Source: Actimicrobium sp. CCC2.4 (GTDB lineage: Bacteria; Pseudomonadota; Gammaproteobacteria; Burkholderiales; Burkholderiaceae_D). From it: a stretch of 64,000 nt of DNA. The notes below the pieces were generated by a model. That model saw only the letters and a program-made list of their open reading frames with translations, made no database searches and had not been told where the DNA came from. How positions within the stretch are numbered: the stretch's first letter is position 1; each line of letters opens with the position of its first letter. Shown here one piece after another: positions 44,425-52,558 of the stretch. The position numbers and the translations under genes are program-made. The stretch spans positions 2,976,001-3,040,000 of the forward strand of contig NZ_CP133777.1 of assembly GCF_034347385.1 (NCBI RefSeq). The letters run 5' to 3'.

Positions 44425-44447
44425 CCGGCACCCCGGATCGCCAGCTG

Positions 44448-45479
44448 GTGAAGGGCTTGATTGAAGAAGCGGCGAGCAACGGTTGTCGTCTGGCCCCGGC
44501 CTGTGCCGAACTGGAGATCAGCCTGCGCACGTATCAGCGCTGGACGCGTGAAGACGGCAATGGCATGGCGGACGGGCGCCGTGGTGCACCCCGTGCGGCA
44601 CCCGCCAACAAGTTGAGCGAGGCCGAGCGAGCGCACATTCTTGCCTTGGTCAACAGTGCGGAATTTGCCAGTCAACCGCCGAGCCAGATCGTGCCGACGC
44701 TGGTCGACCGTGGCGACTATGTTGCGTCGGAATCGACGATGTACCGGGTGATGAAAGCGGCAGCGCAACAGCATCACCGGGGCCGGGCGAAAAGACCGAG
44801 CACGCGGGTGGTCACCAGCCATTGTGCGACCGAACTGAATCGATTGTGGTCGTGGGACATTACGTGGTTGCCGACGGCCGTGAAAGGTCTGTATTTTTAC
44901 TGGTACATGGTGCTCGACGTGTACAGCCGAAAAATTGTCGGCCATGAAGTGCACATTGCTGAGTCGGCAGATCTGGCCGCCCTGTTGATGCGCAAGGCGA
45001 GCCTGGCTGAAGGTTTGGCGGGGCGCAAGGTCGTCCTGCATTCGGACAATGGCAGCGCGATGAAGGGCGCAACGATGCTGGCCACGCTGGAAAAGCTGGG
45101 GATCATGCCGTCGTTTAGCAGGCCGCGCGTTAGTAACGACAACCCGTATGCCGAGTCGTTGTTCCGCACTTGCAAATATCGACCGAATTACCCGCGCCGG
45201 CCGTTCGAAACCGTCGACCAGGCTCGGCAATGGGTGCAGCAGTTCGTGCAGCGGTACAACCATCAGCACAAGCACAGCGGGCTGAAATTCGTGACGCCGG
45301 CGCAGCGCCATGCCGGACAGGCCGACGCAATCCTGCGGCGGCGTGAGCAGGTCTATGAAACAGCCAAGCAACGCTGCCCCGAGCGCTGGTCAGGCGCGAC
45401 ACGGAACTGGCACTTGAAGAACGAGGTTTGGCTCAATCCTGAACGAGCTGATCCTGCATTATTGAAACTTGCTGCTTGA
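44448..45479 (+). CDS. IS3-family transposase OrfB (DDE integrase domain)
   Basis: 343 residues from GTG 44448, but probably made mainly as an OrfAB fusion by -1 frameshifting at 44382-44388. The DDE triad is visible: Asp in LWSWDITWLPT, Asp in VLHSDNGSAM, Glu in NPYAESLFRT. The frame is open upstream to the slip site. Catalyses excision and insertion of the element. Confidence 0.87.
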   Translation: MKGLIEEAASNGCRLAPACAELEISLRTYQRWTREDGNGMADGRRGAPRAAPANKLSEAERAHILALVNSAEFASQPPSQIVPTLVDRGDYVASESTMYRVMKAAAQQHHRGRAKRPSTRVVTSHCATELNRLWSWDITWLPTAVKGLYFYWYMVLDVYSRKIVGHEVHIAESADLAALLMRKASLAEGLAGRKVVLHSDNGSAMKGATMLATLEKLGIMPSFSRPRVSNDNPYAESLFRTCKYRPNYPRRPFETVDQARQWVQQFVQRYNHQHKHSGLKFVTPAQRHAGQADAILRRREQVYETAKQRCPERWSGATRNWHLKNEVWLNPERADPALLKLAA

Positions 45480-45750
45480 AGTGACGCGACAACTACGTTG
45501 ACAACTACCGTTAACGGGCTTCATGCCGGAATCCGCAAAAATGTTGTCAAAGGACTCGTTAGATCCAGTTTTTAGCTTCTTCGCCCAAACCAATACTATT
45601 TACCGTAAAGATTTCTACCTGACCTCATCATGATTTCAGGTAACTAATCGCTGGCATCAACAAAATAAAGTAAGGCGGCGCTCACCGAATTCAGACACGC
45701 CAGCGAAGCAAAACGAACCAAAATTCCGCACATTTCGCCCCACAAGTCAA

Positions 45751-45780
45751 AAAAATAGCCCCGAATTCGGGGCTTCTTTT
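45751..45780. terminator. Bidirectional terminator at the end of the prophage late operon
   Basis: Perfect 18-nt palindrome AGCCCCGAATTCGGGGCT at 45757-45774 flanked by A-rich sequence on the left and TTCTTTTA on the right, so it works in both directions. It lies after the last lysis gene on the minus strand, beyond the putative attachment site. Confidence 0.75.
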
Positions 45781-45822
45781 ATGCAACAGCATCGTGTAAG
45801 TTCTTGATTCTATTGCGAATAT

Positions 45823-45846
45823 TGGCGGAGAGGGTCGGATTCGAAC
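45823..45846 (-). other. Putative prophage attachment core: 3' end of a tRNA-Ser-like gene
   Basis: Read on the minus strand, this is the last part of a tRNA: TTCGAATCCGAC of the T-arm, acceptor strand CCTCTCC and GCCA. Upstream of it the T-stem partner strand mismatches (GTGAG against CCGAC) and no D-arm, anticodon arm or 5' acceptor exists, so it is only a fragment. It lies immediately beyond the last phage gene. Such a fragment is what integration into a tRNA 3' end leaves at one end of a prophage. GGAGAGG would be the matching 5' acceptor, typical of tRNA-Ser. The tRNA identity is inferred. Confidence 0.6.
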
Positions 45847-46003
45847 TCACGGTTGGCCTAAACCAACACTGGATTTCGAGTATCGTGCGCAGGGTAGGCA
45901 CCACCCCGCAACCCGCATGGATGCTAGGGTTTGCTTGTGCGCAACATGCGAAAAATGCCTGTTTTGCGGGGCGAGTGGCAGATTTTTACCAGAGTAAATT
46001 CGA

Positions 46004-46459
46004 TCATTTCGGCCATGCATCAATCAAGGTTTTGACGTCGCTGGCATGTCGATCAGCTGTTGCCGCCATGCCTGCATATTCTCTTGAGCAGTCAGCGAGT
46101 ACGCTTGCGACGGCATCGGCTCGCTGACGGACGGCATCGTCGGCAAGGCCGGGCAGACTACGCCGGAGGGTGGCAATTTCGTCGCGCAAGCTGACAGCGA
46201 CAGCGCCAGCACTGGCAGCAGCAACCTGCAAAGTTTTGTTGCGGAGCGTTGCAGCATTCTGGGCCTCGATGATGTTGGATTGACGGCGGGATTCGATGAC
46301 ACGGTTTTCTCGGTTAGCGTCGGCATCGGCGGTAGCCTGGGCCACTTTCGCAGCCGACCAGTCAGCCTGGATGTTCTTAGCCCCCAGGTGCCAGCCGAGC
46401 AGGAACAGGCCAAGGGCAAACAGCGCGGCGCCAACAATGGCAATCAGTCGCGTGTTCAT
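46004..46459 (-). CDS. Rz: Inner-membrane spanin (Rz-like)
   Basis: 151 residues. An N-terminal hydrophobic anchor (MNTRLIAIVGAALFALGLFL) is followed by a long Ala/Arg-rich helix, the usual i-spanin layout. The ATG at 46459 overlaps the endolysin stop (ATGA). With the nested Rz1 lipoprotein it would bridge and fuse inner and outer membranes at the end of lysis. Much longer upstream extension in this frame is antisense-like and unneeded. Confidence 0.78.
   Translation of the reverse strand: MNTRLIAIVGAALFALGLFLLGWHLGAKNIQADWSAAKVAQATADADANRENRVIESRRQSNIIEAQNAATLRNKTLQVAAASAGAVAVSLRDEIATLRRSLPGLADDAVRQRADAVASVLADCSREYAGMAATADRHASDVKTLIDAWPK
46024..46257 (-). CDS. Rz1: Outer-membrane spanin lipoprotein (Rz1-like), nested inside Rz
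   Basis: 77 residues in another frame wholly inside Rz. It starts at ATG 46257 and has a lipoprotein signal LLLPVLALSLSACATKLP, with the lipobox Cys at residue 24. The mature part is short and Pro-rich (PPSGVVCPALPTMPSVSEP), as in Rz1 o-spanins. Nesting within Rz is the classical lambda arrangement. The longer frame up to 46443 has no signal at its own start. Confidence 0.75.
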   Translation of the reverse strand: MLQRSATKLCRLLLPVLALSLSACATKLPPSGVVCPALPTMPSVSEPMPSQAYSLTAQENMQAWRQQLIDMPATSKP

Positions 46460-46938
46460 GCCAGCGACCCACCGGCAGAGAGATACGCCACCTGCAATTT
46501 GCGCAGCGAGTTTTCGAACTGCCCGTAACCAGCACCAGGCAGCGATGCCCAAAGGTTCGCGCACTTGGCCACCGCCGCGCCAAAATTCCCCGCATCGATG
46601 TCCGGCAGCGCCCGGCGCTCTTTGATCAGTTGCAGCGCCCACTTGTCCTGCGATGATGGGCCGAAGTCTGGCAGCGCCAGCAGATCCCGGTAATGCACCC
46701 AATCGCGCAACATGAACTGGTACCGGCCGCTGGCGTTCGACGTCAGGCCCTTGCTGTTGATGACCTTCGACTTGCGGCCGGCGGCGAACGGGTGCGCCCT
46801 GAAATCGGTGAATATCTCGGGCCGGCCATCGATGCCGGTCACGATGACGTCATAGCCATGATCCTTGGTTGCCGAACTGGTCGACGTGCCTTCGGAGACG
46901 GCCAGCATGTCCAAGAAAGCAGACTGGTTCGGAGTCAT
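46456..46938 (-). CDS. Phage endolysin, lambda R-type (lytic transglycosylase)
   Basis: 160 residues. The N-terminal LDMLAVSEGT carries the catalytic Glu16, then GYDVIVTG, FTDFRAHPF, SNASGRYQFMLRDW and a C-terminal GAGYGQ as in lambda endolysin. Cleaves the peptidoglycan glycan strand without hydrolysis. No signal peptide, so it depends on the holin encoded upstream. Starts overlap the holin stop and its stop overlaps Rz. Confidence 0.88.
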   Translation of the reverse strand: MTPNQSAFLDMLAVSEGTSTSSATKDHGYDVIVTGIDGRPEIFTDFRAHPFAAGRKSKVINSKGLTSNASGRYQFMLRDWVHYRDLLALPDFGPSSQDKWALQLIKERRALPDIDAGNFGAAVAKCANLWASLPGAGYGQFENSLRKLQVAYLSAGGSLA

Positions 46939-47363
46939 AGCCCACCCCGCACGTTGCGCACGACAGCTGCGGCATCCTCAGCGATCTGGCCGATGTCTTT
47001 GTCGCGCCGCGCATCGAGCCAGCGCACAATGCCGCCGAGCAGCCACCATGCTGGCAAGCCGGCCATGACCATCAGCGGACCGGCAATGAACAGGAATCCC
47101 AGCGCTGGCTCGCTGCCGTAAAGCTCAGCGACGTACTTCGCCGACTCGAACAAGTCCGGCCACCAGCTGCGCACTGCGACCACCAGCACCGGCCCGAAGA
47201 TCGCGGATGAAAAAATCGTGCAGGTGAAGCGGATGAACGCCTCCTTTTTGGTATGTGGCCACATGAACATAAATCCGAGTGAGGTTGCGATTGCGCCGGC
47301 CATGACCGGTAGCCCGAAAATCTTGATAAGTGCGCCGCCGGCGGCGGTTGTTTCGATTGCCAT
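46935..47363 (-). CDS. Phage holin-like membrane protein
   Basis: 142 residues from ATG 47363, which follows AGAGGAAACAC. Hydrophobic helices at about 12-34, 46-64 and 85-110, with a charged C-terminal tail (RWLDARRDKDI). Its place directly upstream of the endolysin and the ATGA overlap identify it as the probable holin; sequence alone would only say membrane protein. A terminator-like hairpin lies 18 nt before its start. Confidence 0.65.
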   Translation of the reverse strand: MAIETTAAGGALIKIFGLPVMAGAIATSLGFMFMWPHTKKEAFIRFTCTIFSSAIFGPVLVVAVRSWWPDLFESAKYVAELYGSEPALGFLFIAGPLMVMAGLPAWWLLGGIVRWLDARRDKDIGQIAEDAAAVVRNVRGGL

Positions 47364-47380
47364 GTGTTTCCTCTGGGCGT

Positions 47381-47404
47381 AAAAAAACCAGCGCGTGGCT
47401 GGTT
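47381..47404 (-). terminator. Hairpin with T-tract just before the holin start
   Basis: Minus-strand 7-bp stem AACCAGC/GCTGGTT with a 5-nt loop, then seven T. It lies between the 94-residue gene and the holin, ending 17 nt before the holin ATG. Confidence 0.65.
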
Positions 47405-47410
47405 GGTTAG

Positions 47411-47695
47411 TCAATATCCTGCTGATTTTTTACAGTGGTCCGGATCAAGCCGGTCGAGTAATCGGCAAAGGATGCACCACCCTCGCCTGCCTTCGATCGT
47501 GCCGCGATTTGCCCGGCTGCTGATGGTCTCGGTATCCAGTCCACCGGTCGCGGCATTACCGACACGGTCGTAAGCAATGATGATCCGCAGCGCGCGCGGG
47601 CTACCGGTAACGATCGCCACCAGCGCCCAGGCCGATGCAACCAGGTGCGCGAACTGGCAGGCGACGAATAGCGCAAGCAGGATTAAGCGGTCCAT
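47411..47695 (-). CDS. Small phage membrane protein, conserved type of unknown function
   Basis: 94 residues. A hydrophobic N-terminal helix (LILLALFVACQFAHLVASAWALVAI region) is followed by IIIAYDRVGNAATGGLDTET, ISSRANRG and a C-terminal RLLDRLDPDHCKKS. Proteins with this layout (a helix, then YD..NA..GG...ETiSsR, then D..HC) recur near tail and lysis genes in phages. Function unknown. Overlaps the preceding gene by 13 nt. Confidence 0.65.
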   Translation of the reverse strand: MDRLILLALFVACQFAHLVASAWALVAIVTGSPRALRIIIAYDRVGNAATGGLDTETISSRANRGTIEGRRGWCILCRLLDRLDPDHCKKSAGY

Positions 47696-48255
47696 GTGAT
47701 CGCCTCTACTTCCTCGGTGGTCTGCGCCGCTTTGATCTCATCCTCGCACCGCTGCCGGTTGCCGATAGTCTGTCCGGATGCCACCGCGAATGCGTCGGCC
47801 TTGGCGATGATCCTGCCGATTAGATCCGCGAGTGTCACACCACGCGCCGCCGACAACGCCTCGATCAGCGGCCCGCCACCCGCCCGAGCCTCTTGCTCCT
47901 GCTTGCTCCACGATTGCATCTCATCAGCAGGATAGCTCGCGGTGATCTGTCCGAGCGTCGATGTGCATTGCGAATTGATCAGCGCCAGTTTTGAGGCCTT
48001 GTGGTCGGCCAGTGTTGGCACGTAGAGCCACCGTTTTGTGTCGGCGTCCCACGCGTGATCCGGCGATGGCTGCTCCGGCTGGTAGTCGATGACGAGACCG
48101 GTGACCAGGTCAATCCGCTGCGAGAGCGCGTCGTATTCGCCGAGTATGCAGCTGCACTCTGGCTCTATATTCATGTCCAGGTAATCACCGCTGCACGTCA
48201 CCGTTACGCCAGTGAACATGCCATCGGCGAGGCTATATTTGCTCCATGTGCTCAT
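47683..48255 (-). CDS. Tail-fibre-associated protein (DUF4376-like C-terminal domain)
   Basis: 190 residues. The N-terminal half resembles accessory proteins following tail tips (SLADGMFTGVTVTCSGDYLD and DHAWDADTKRW). The C-terminal half DHKASKLALINSQCTSTLGQ, KQEQEARA and TLADLIGRIIAKADAF has the pattern of the DUF4376 phage accessory domain. Probably attaches to or assembles the tail tip. It starts within 4 nt of the end of the J-like gene. Confidence 0.55.
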   Translation of the reverse strand: MSTWSKYSLADGMFTGVTVTCSGDYLDMNIEPECSCILGEYDALSQRIDLVTGLVIDYQPEQPSPDHAWDADTKRWLYVPTLADHKASKLALINSQCTSTLGQITASYPADEMQSWSKQEQEARAGGGPLIEALSAARGVTLADLIGRIIAKADAFAVASGQTIGNRQRCEDEIKAAQTTEEVEAITWTA

Positions 48256-51200
48256 TTTTTGATTGCCTCCATGCGTAGCGTTGCAGAATTAATCAACGTG
48301 TCGTTGTAATTCGTCCGGTTATAAATCAGCGCCGAAAATGTATAGGTTGTCCCCGCCACCAAGTCGAATACGTACTCAGCTGAAATCGGCAAAATCTGCG
48401 CATTATTCGCTGTTGCCGAGTTGTCATTAAAGGCGATTGACGGAGAAGAAATTCCGGTTACTGACTGGGCGAGTCGTATGCTGTTACCGTAAAAATAATA
48501 CGGGCCTCCACCGCCACTTACCGAGCGATACGTGTTGGTAAGACCTCCGGTAATCGACAGTAATGCCGGGCCGGAAACTTTCGCCGTGTATGTAAGTGAT
48601 GCGAATGTCTGTTCTGCGGCATTCCCATATGTCACAGCAAAATTTGCCACTCCAGTGGACAGAACATCCGTGGCAGCGTAGTTCGCAATCTGAGGTGTCC
48701 CGACCGTCAACGGTTCTATTCCACCGCCGTGCATCCGATCCAGTCCGGAGTCGATCCATGGTGTCGGAGATTGCCGAGATGCCAAAGGGAATGCACTGCT
48801 ATCGCAAAGCATTATCCGGTTCCACCATGCAAACGACTGCGACTGACCGGCGACTGTCGGCGTTTTCCGCAGAAGAACATAAATATAGGCGGTGCCAGCG
48901 GGAGCCACCCCCTTGCACCATAGCTGAGGCATGTTCGGTGGAGTTGGCGTTCCTATTGTTCGACCGTCATAAATATCTGTGATGTCACCGATTGCCCCGC
49001 GAGCCGAATTCATAAAAATGAGCGTGATTAGAACCTGGCATCTGCTGGCACCAAAAAACGCAGATAGCTCATAGCTAGCCCCTGCGGATGCAGGAATATA
49101 GCCCTGCCACATTTGAGCCTCTATTGGAAAAGATGACTCGGTGCCAGTGGCAACCCAAGCTCCACCGATGCCGGAGTTGTATGAACCATATTTACGACCC
49201 CAGTTTCCCCCTGCTGTGGCGTACCAACCGTACAAAGCACCGATACCGTCGTTGGTACCGGTGGAGATAACGAAATCCGAATTCGTCAGCAGGTTGGTGG
49301 CAGCGCCGTACCGGACCGGCTCGTTGCCAAGCACGGCATTCGCCACAAATGCAGGCGTGGCACTCTCAAGCTGCGACGTATCGACCGCGACAATGGCGAA
49401 ATCATAGGTGCCAGCCGGTGGCGAATTGGTGTCGAAGGGTGAGCCTGTAATTGATCCGCTATTTAATGCGGTCATCGAGGCCCATACCGTGCCTGATCCA
49501 CTCATGCGATATTTGATGCGGAAGCTACCGCCCGATAGAACATCGACCGGCTGGTCAGTAGTTCCGAATGTGAATCGCCGTGTTCCGTCTGCCAGCACCG
49601 AGACTGCGAACAGCGAGACATTCGGTGGACGCTGAGTTTTGCCGACCACCTTGTGAATGCTGTAGACCCAATTCGACACGGTATTGAAATACGGATTACG
49701 GCATCGTGCCCGGATAATGTAGATCGTGCCATCGCGTACCGTTGAAATATAGGCTTGTAGCGAACTGCCCGACACAGTGTCACGCTCCCATGCAATGGTG
49801 CCGATTTGCTGCCACTCAAACTCAATCACGCCGCTCGTGAACACCGCTTGCGTGCGTGCGGCAGGCCACTGCAGGAGGATGCGCGAAACGATTGTTCCGT
49901 CACCCATCCGAAGCAGTGATGCGCTGCCTGACGTCGTATAAATGGATTCAAGCGGGAGGATTGCAAACGGGTTCTGTAGGTCAGTATTCGGCGTGCTGTC
50001 TGGCTCGGTTGCGTCCGCCTCGTCCCAGATGCTCGCGGCATCTTCCTTGAGCGTCAGATCGACCGGTGAGCCGGGCGAATAGGATTTGTCAGTGACGCGG
50101 AATACCTTGGCATTCCATCCAAAGAATGGACTCGTGAGCGTCACGCGCTGGCCGATCTTGACCGCCCATGCCTTCATCGAGAACTGCGCTTTTACCGTAT
50201 AACCATTGCGCTGATCCTCGGTAAAAATTCGGGCGAGATTATGCAGCCTCTGCTTGTAGTTGGTGAATGGAAAGTCGATATTCGTCCACAACTCACGGCC
50301 ATCGGCAATCACATACGCTGGATTTTGATACGGCCCGAAGTCGGTGGCCACGTAACTATTATCTGCACCGACATACTGACCACGCACGCCGTTGAACAGA
50401 TCAGCATCGGATGCGCCTGGAGTAACCGCAATCGACCCGATGATATCGGACTGATCGAGCGCGAGAACCGGCGCAATGTATTTACCGGCGAACATGTCCC
50501 ATGTGGTGGCGACGATCCCGCCAGCCATTGCCTGCGCCATCTTTTCCAGCACGCCGGATTGTGTTTGATCCGATGTAATCGTGCCGTTCATCGTGTAGCG
50601 CTCACCGATGGTCAGCGACTCATCACAGACGTTTGCCGCTGCAATGACCTGCGCGACAGGAATATCACCCTGCGATACGCCGCACATTTCAGACGTCAGA
50701 TACCAGTAAATCGCCAGTGCTGGGTTCTGGCTCCATGTCATCGTATCGGTGCGGACGTCATACAGTTTTTTGCCACGCAAAAGGACTTCGACACTTTGAA
50801 TGCCGCCCTGAAATTCAGGATGATTCAGATCGAGCGTGATGACGGTGTAGCAGTAGCCGCGCAGCACGCTGGTGGAGGTCCATTTGTCCGGGACCGCCGC
50901 CATCAATCCAGCATCAGCCGCATCACCAGCGCCGCCCAAATGCTTGCTTACTTTGACCCGCGACACGCCGTCGGTGTATTGATAACTGGCGATTACATTC
51001 GCGCCGCTTGGATTTGAGAACGAAATTGTATTGCCTGATTTAGTGAATTCGATAAATGAACCATTGCCGCTGTCGTTGCCATCCATAACCACCACAATCG
51101 AACTGGCGATTGCATTGCTTGGCAAGAATATAGAGCCGCCTCTAGTCTGCTGGCTGGTAGTTTCGGTCGTGCCGCTGAAATAGTCGCCGTGCGTGACATT

Positions 51201-51647
51201 GCCACCCGCATCAAGCGTGCCGAGCGCCTTGCCAGCGATATAGACTTCCTCGATGCCATCGCATTCGTGTGCGGCATGAACGCAAACGAGGTGTTTGAAC
51301 TGGTCCTTGTCACCGCTTGTGAAAATGGCGACGATAGCGGACCCGACGCGGGCGCGACCAAGCACGAAAACGTGCGGTGCTTCGGCAGCGACTTTGGTAA
51401 CGGTGCGATCCTGAAGATTGGCGTTGTACGCATCGCGCTGCGCTCTCGCTGCCCTGCGCTGCTGTGCCGCTCCATAGACAGCCATGCCGACTGTCAGCGC
51501 GATCTGAGACACGGCCAAGCCGACAGCGAACGCGGTTGCAGCAGATGCGCCAAGCGCCGATCCAACAGCCACTAAAAACGACACCGGATCGGCATGCGCC
51601 GCTATCGGGGTGAGAATGAAAATCAGTAATGCCAGGCGAGCAAACAT
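48252..51647 (-). CDS. Tail tip / host-specificity protein (J-like)
   Basis: 1131 residues, the largest tail protein after the distal tail set, in the position of lambda J or GTA g15. Conserved-type segments: VFVLGRARVGSAIVAIFTSG, KHLVCVHAAHECDGIEEVYI, RLHNLARIFTEDQRNGYTV, followed by fibronectin-like repeats and a variable C-terminal receptor-binding part. The N-terminus is odd: MFARLALLIFILTPIAAHAD reads as a signal peptide with an AHA cleavage site. An internal start without it is possible. Overlaps the upstream gene by 25 nt. Confidence 0.75.
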   Translation of the reverse strand: MFARLALLIFILTPIAAHADPVSFLVAVGSALGASAATAFAVGLAVSQIALTVGMAVYGAAQQRRAARAQRDAYNANLQDRTVTKVAAEAPHVFVLGRARVGSAIVAIFTSGDKDQFKHLVCVHAAHECDGIEEVYIAGKALGTLDAGGNVTHGDYFSGTTETTSQQTRGGSIFLPSNAIASSIVVVMDGNDSGNGSFIEFTKSGNTISFSNPSGANVIASYQYTDGVSRVKVSKHLGGAGDAADAGLMAAVPDKWTSTSVLRGYCYTVITLDLNHPEFQGGIQSVEVLLRGKKLYDVRTDTMTWSQNPALAIYWYLTSEMCGVSQGDIPVAQVIAAANVCDESLTIGERYTMNGTITSDQTQSGVLEKMAQAMAGGIVATTWDMFAGKYIAPVLALDQSDIIGSIAVTPGASDADLFNGVRGQYVGADNSYVATDFGPYQNPAYVIADGRELWTNIDFPFTNYKQRLHNLARIFTEDQRNGYTVKAQFSMKAWAVKIGQRVTLTSPFFGWNAKVFRVTDKSYSPGSPVDLTLKEDAASIWDEADATEPDSTPNTDLQNPFAILPLESIYTTSGSASLLRMGDGTIVSRILLQWPAARTQAVFTSGVIEFEWQQIGTIAWERDTVSGSSLQAYISTVRDGTIYIIRARCRNPYFNTVSNWVYSIHKVVGKTQRPPNVSLFAVSVLADGTRRFTFGTTDQPVDVLSGGSFRIKYRMSGSGTVWASMTALNSGSITGSPFDTNSPPAGTYDFAIVAVDTSQLESATPAFVANAVLGNEPVRYGAATNLLTNSDFVISTGTNDGIGALYGWYATAGGNWGRKYGSYNSGIGGAWVATGTESSFPIEAQMWQGYIPASAGASYELSAFFGASRCQVLITLIFMNSARGAIGDITDIYDGRTIGTPTPPNMPQLWCKGVAPAGTAYIYVLLRKTPTVAGQSQSFAWWNRIMLCDSSAFPLASRQSPTPWIDSGLDRMHGGGIEPLTVGTPQIANYAATDVLSTGVANFAVTYGNAAEQTFASLTYTAKVSGPALLSITGGLTNTYRSVSGGGGPYYFYGNSIRLAQSVTGISSPSIAFNDNSATANNAQILPISAEYVFDLVAGTTYTFSALIYNRTNYNDTLINSATLRMEAIKK

Positions 51648-51982
51648 AGGGACCGATCAATGAATTCTAATTTTTGGATGCCGGGGCAGATGAGATGTGC
51701 CCCGCTGAAAATGCCGGTCGTGCGTTGATACAAGCCGATAGCGCCATCCTGCGCAAGGTTTGGATGTACCGCCTTGAATCGTTCGTCATATGCCCGCTGC
51801 AGGCCGCCCACAGCTTTGACAGTGCGTATCGCTTGCCGCTCGGTTGTCCACTTGTCGAACTCGTCCAAATGGTCGACCGCAGTCGCTAGATTGACCCATC
51901 CGATGGCGAATAAAACGCAGTCGTGACTACCCCACGCGAACGGTCTTTCGAGGTTTGCGGCAATGTATTCGGGGAGTGTCAT
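51623..51982 (-). CDS. DUF6950-type / NlpC-P60-like tail protein
   Basis: 119 residues. FAWGSHDCVLFAIGWVNLAT contains the Cys of a papain-like fold (F.WG.hDC), and a His lies in IFSGAHLICPG. The position between the DUF2163-like and J-like genes matches the NlpC/P60 peptidoglycan peptidase of other siphophages and GTA. May locally open the cell wall during DNA entry. Activity unproven. Confidence 0.65.
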   Translation of the reverse strand: MTLPEYIAANLERPFAWGSHDCVLFAIGWVNLATAVDHLDEFDKWTTERQAIRTVKAVGGLQRAYDERFKAVHPNLAQDGAIGLYQRTTGIFSGAHLICPGIQKLEFIDRSLCLLAWHY

Positions 51983-52558
51983 CTAAACTTGCTGAAACTT
52001 TTTACTCAACCAAGACTGCGGATTTGCAATCAGGTCGGTCAGGTAATCGAACCCGGTATCGCTTGGATACTTTGTTTTATGTTGTGCGGCGTTGAGGCGT
52101 AGCGTTGGCCGGCGCTTCAATCCATATGCAGACGTTTCACACTTCAACGAGATTGATCCGCTGTCGCCGTCTACGCCGATTGAAATCATGTCCATCAGCC
52201 CGCGCCAGCAAATTTCAGGCGTGCCGATTAACTGGAATCCCTCATCAAGCGGGCACATAAACATGCGGATGGAGTTGCCCCGATATTCCTCGGTCGGACC
52301 CGCTGCGATTGCAATCCATGAAGGCTGCGCAGCATTGATTGAGAAATTAAGCGCCGTCGCTTCTAGACCGTCAGATTCGCCGACCGAGCCGATCCCGACA
52401 ATGGTACCGAGTCCCAGCCACTCATTCCCGCCCCAGGTGACCGGCTGGTTGAATGTTGAGATGCGTTGAATGCCGCTGGTGAAATACATTTCGACAAAAT
52501 AAGCGACTCGGACGGCACTGGATTCAAGAGCGGATTGTTGAGTGTTTGAAATTGTCAC
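51983..52558 (-). CDS. Distal tail / baseplate hub protein (DUF2163/BR0599-like position)
   Basis: 191 residues. AVRVAYFVEMYFTSGIQRIS near the N-terminus and EWLGLGTIVGIGSVGESDGL look like a tail-tip beta protein. Order tape measure, 203-residue protein, this gene, peptidase-like, J-like parallels the GTA series g11 to g15. Family membership is a guess from order and length. Confidence 0.55.
   Translation of the reverse strand: MTISNTQQSALESSAVRVAYFVEMYFTSGIQRISTFNQPVTWGGNEWLGLGTIVGIGSVGESDGLEATALNFSINAAQPSWIAIAAGPTEEYRGNSIRMFMCPLDEGFQLIGTPEICWRGLMDMISIGVDGDSGSISLKCETSAYGLKRRPTLRLNAAQHKTKYPSDTGFDYLTDLIANPQSWLSKKFQQV

Larger units (their letters stand above)
43861..45503 (+). mobile_element. 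IS3-family insertion sequence, about 1643 bp
   Basis: Two overlapping-frame transposase genes lie between imperfect terminal inverted repeats: 43861-43882 and 45482-45503 match as reverse complements in 19 of 22 positions, sharing GTAGTTGTCG. The gene order, the A7 frameshift site and the DDE protein place it in IS3. No direct target duplication is visible (flanks CTG and ACT). It has cut off a PLP decarboxylase gene on its left side. Both ORFs are intact, so it could still be active. Confidence 0.85.
45504..46003. other. Gap between IS3 element and prophage lysis genes
   Basis: About 500 nt with no gene. It holds a bidirectional terminator (45751-45780) and a tRNA 3' fragment that looks like an attachment core (45823-45846). 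The plus-strand frame across the tRNA fragment is a translation artefact of tRNA sequence. Just right of the IS a short minus-strand frame ends EEAKNWI, too short to judge. Confidence 0.4.

Noticed and set aside
44040-45371. 443-codon minus-strand frame in the IS element
   Set aside because: Antisense to OrfA/OrfB, which carry HTH and DDE motifs.
45804-46127. 107-codon plus-strand frame starting with AERVGFEL
   Set aside because: Typical false translation of a tRNA 3' end (ERVGFE pattern); supports the tRNA fragment instead.
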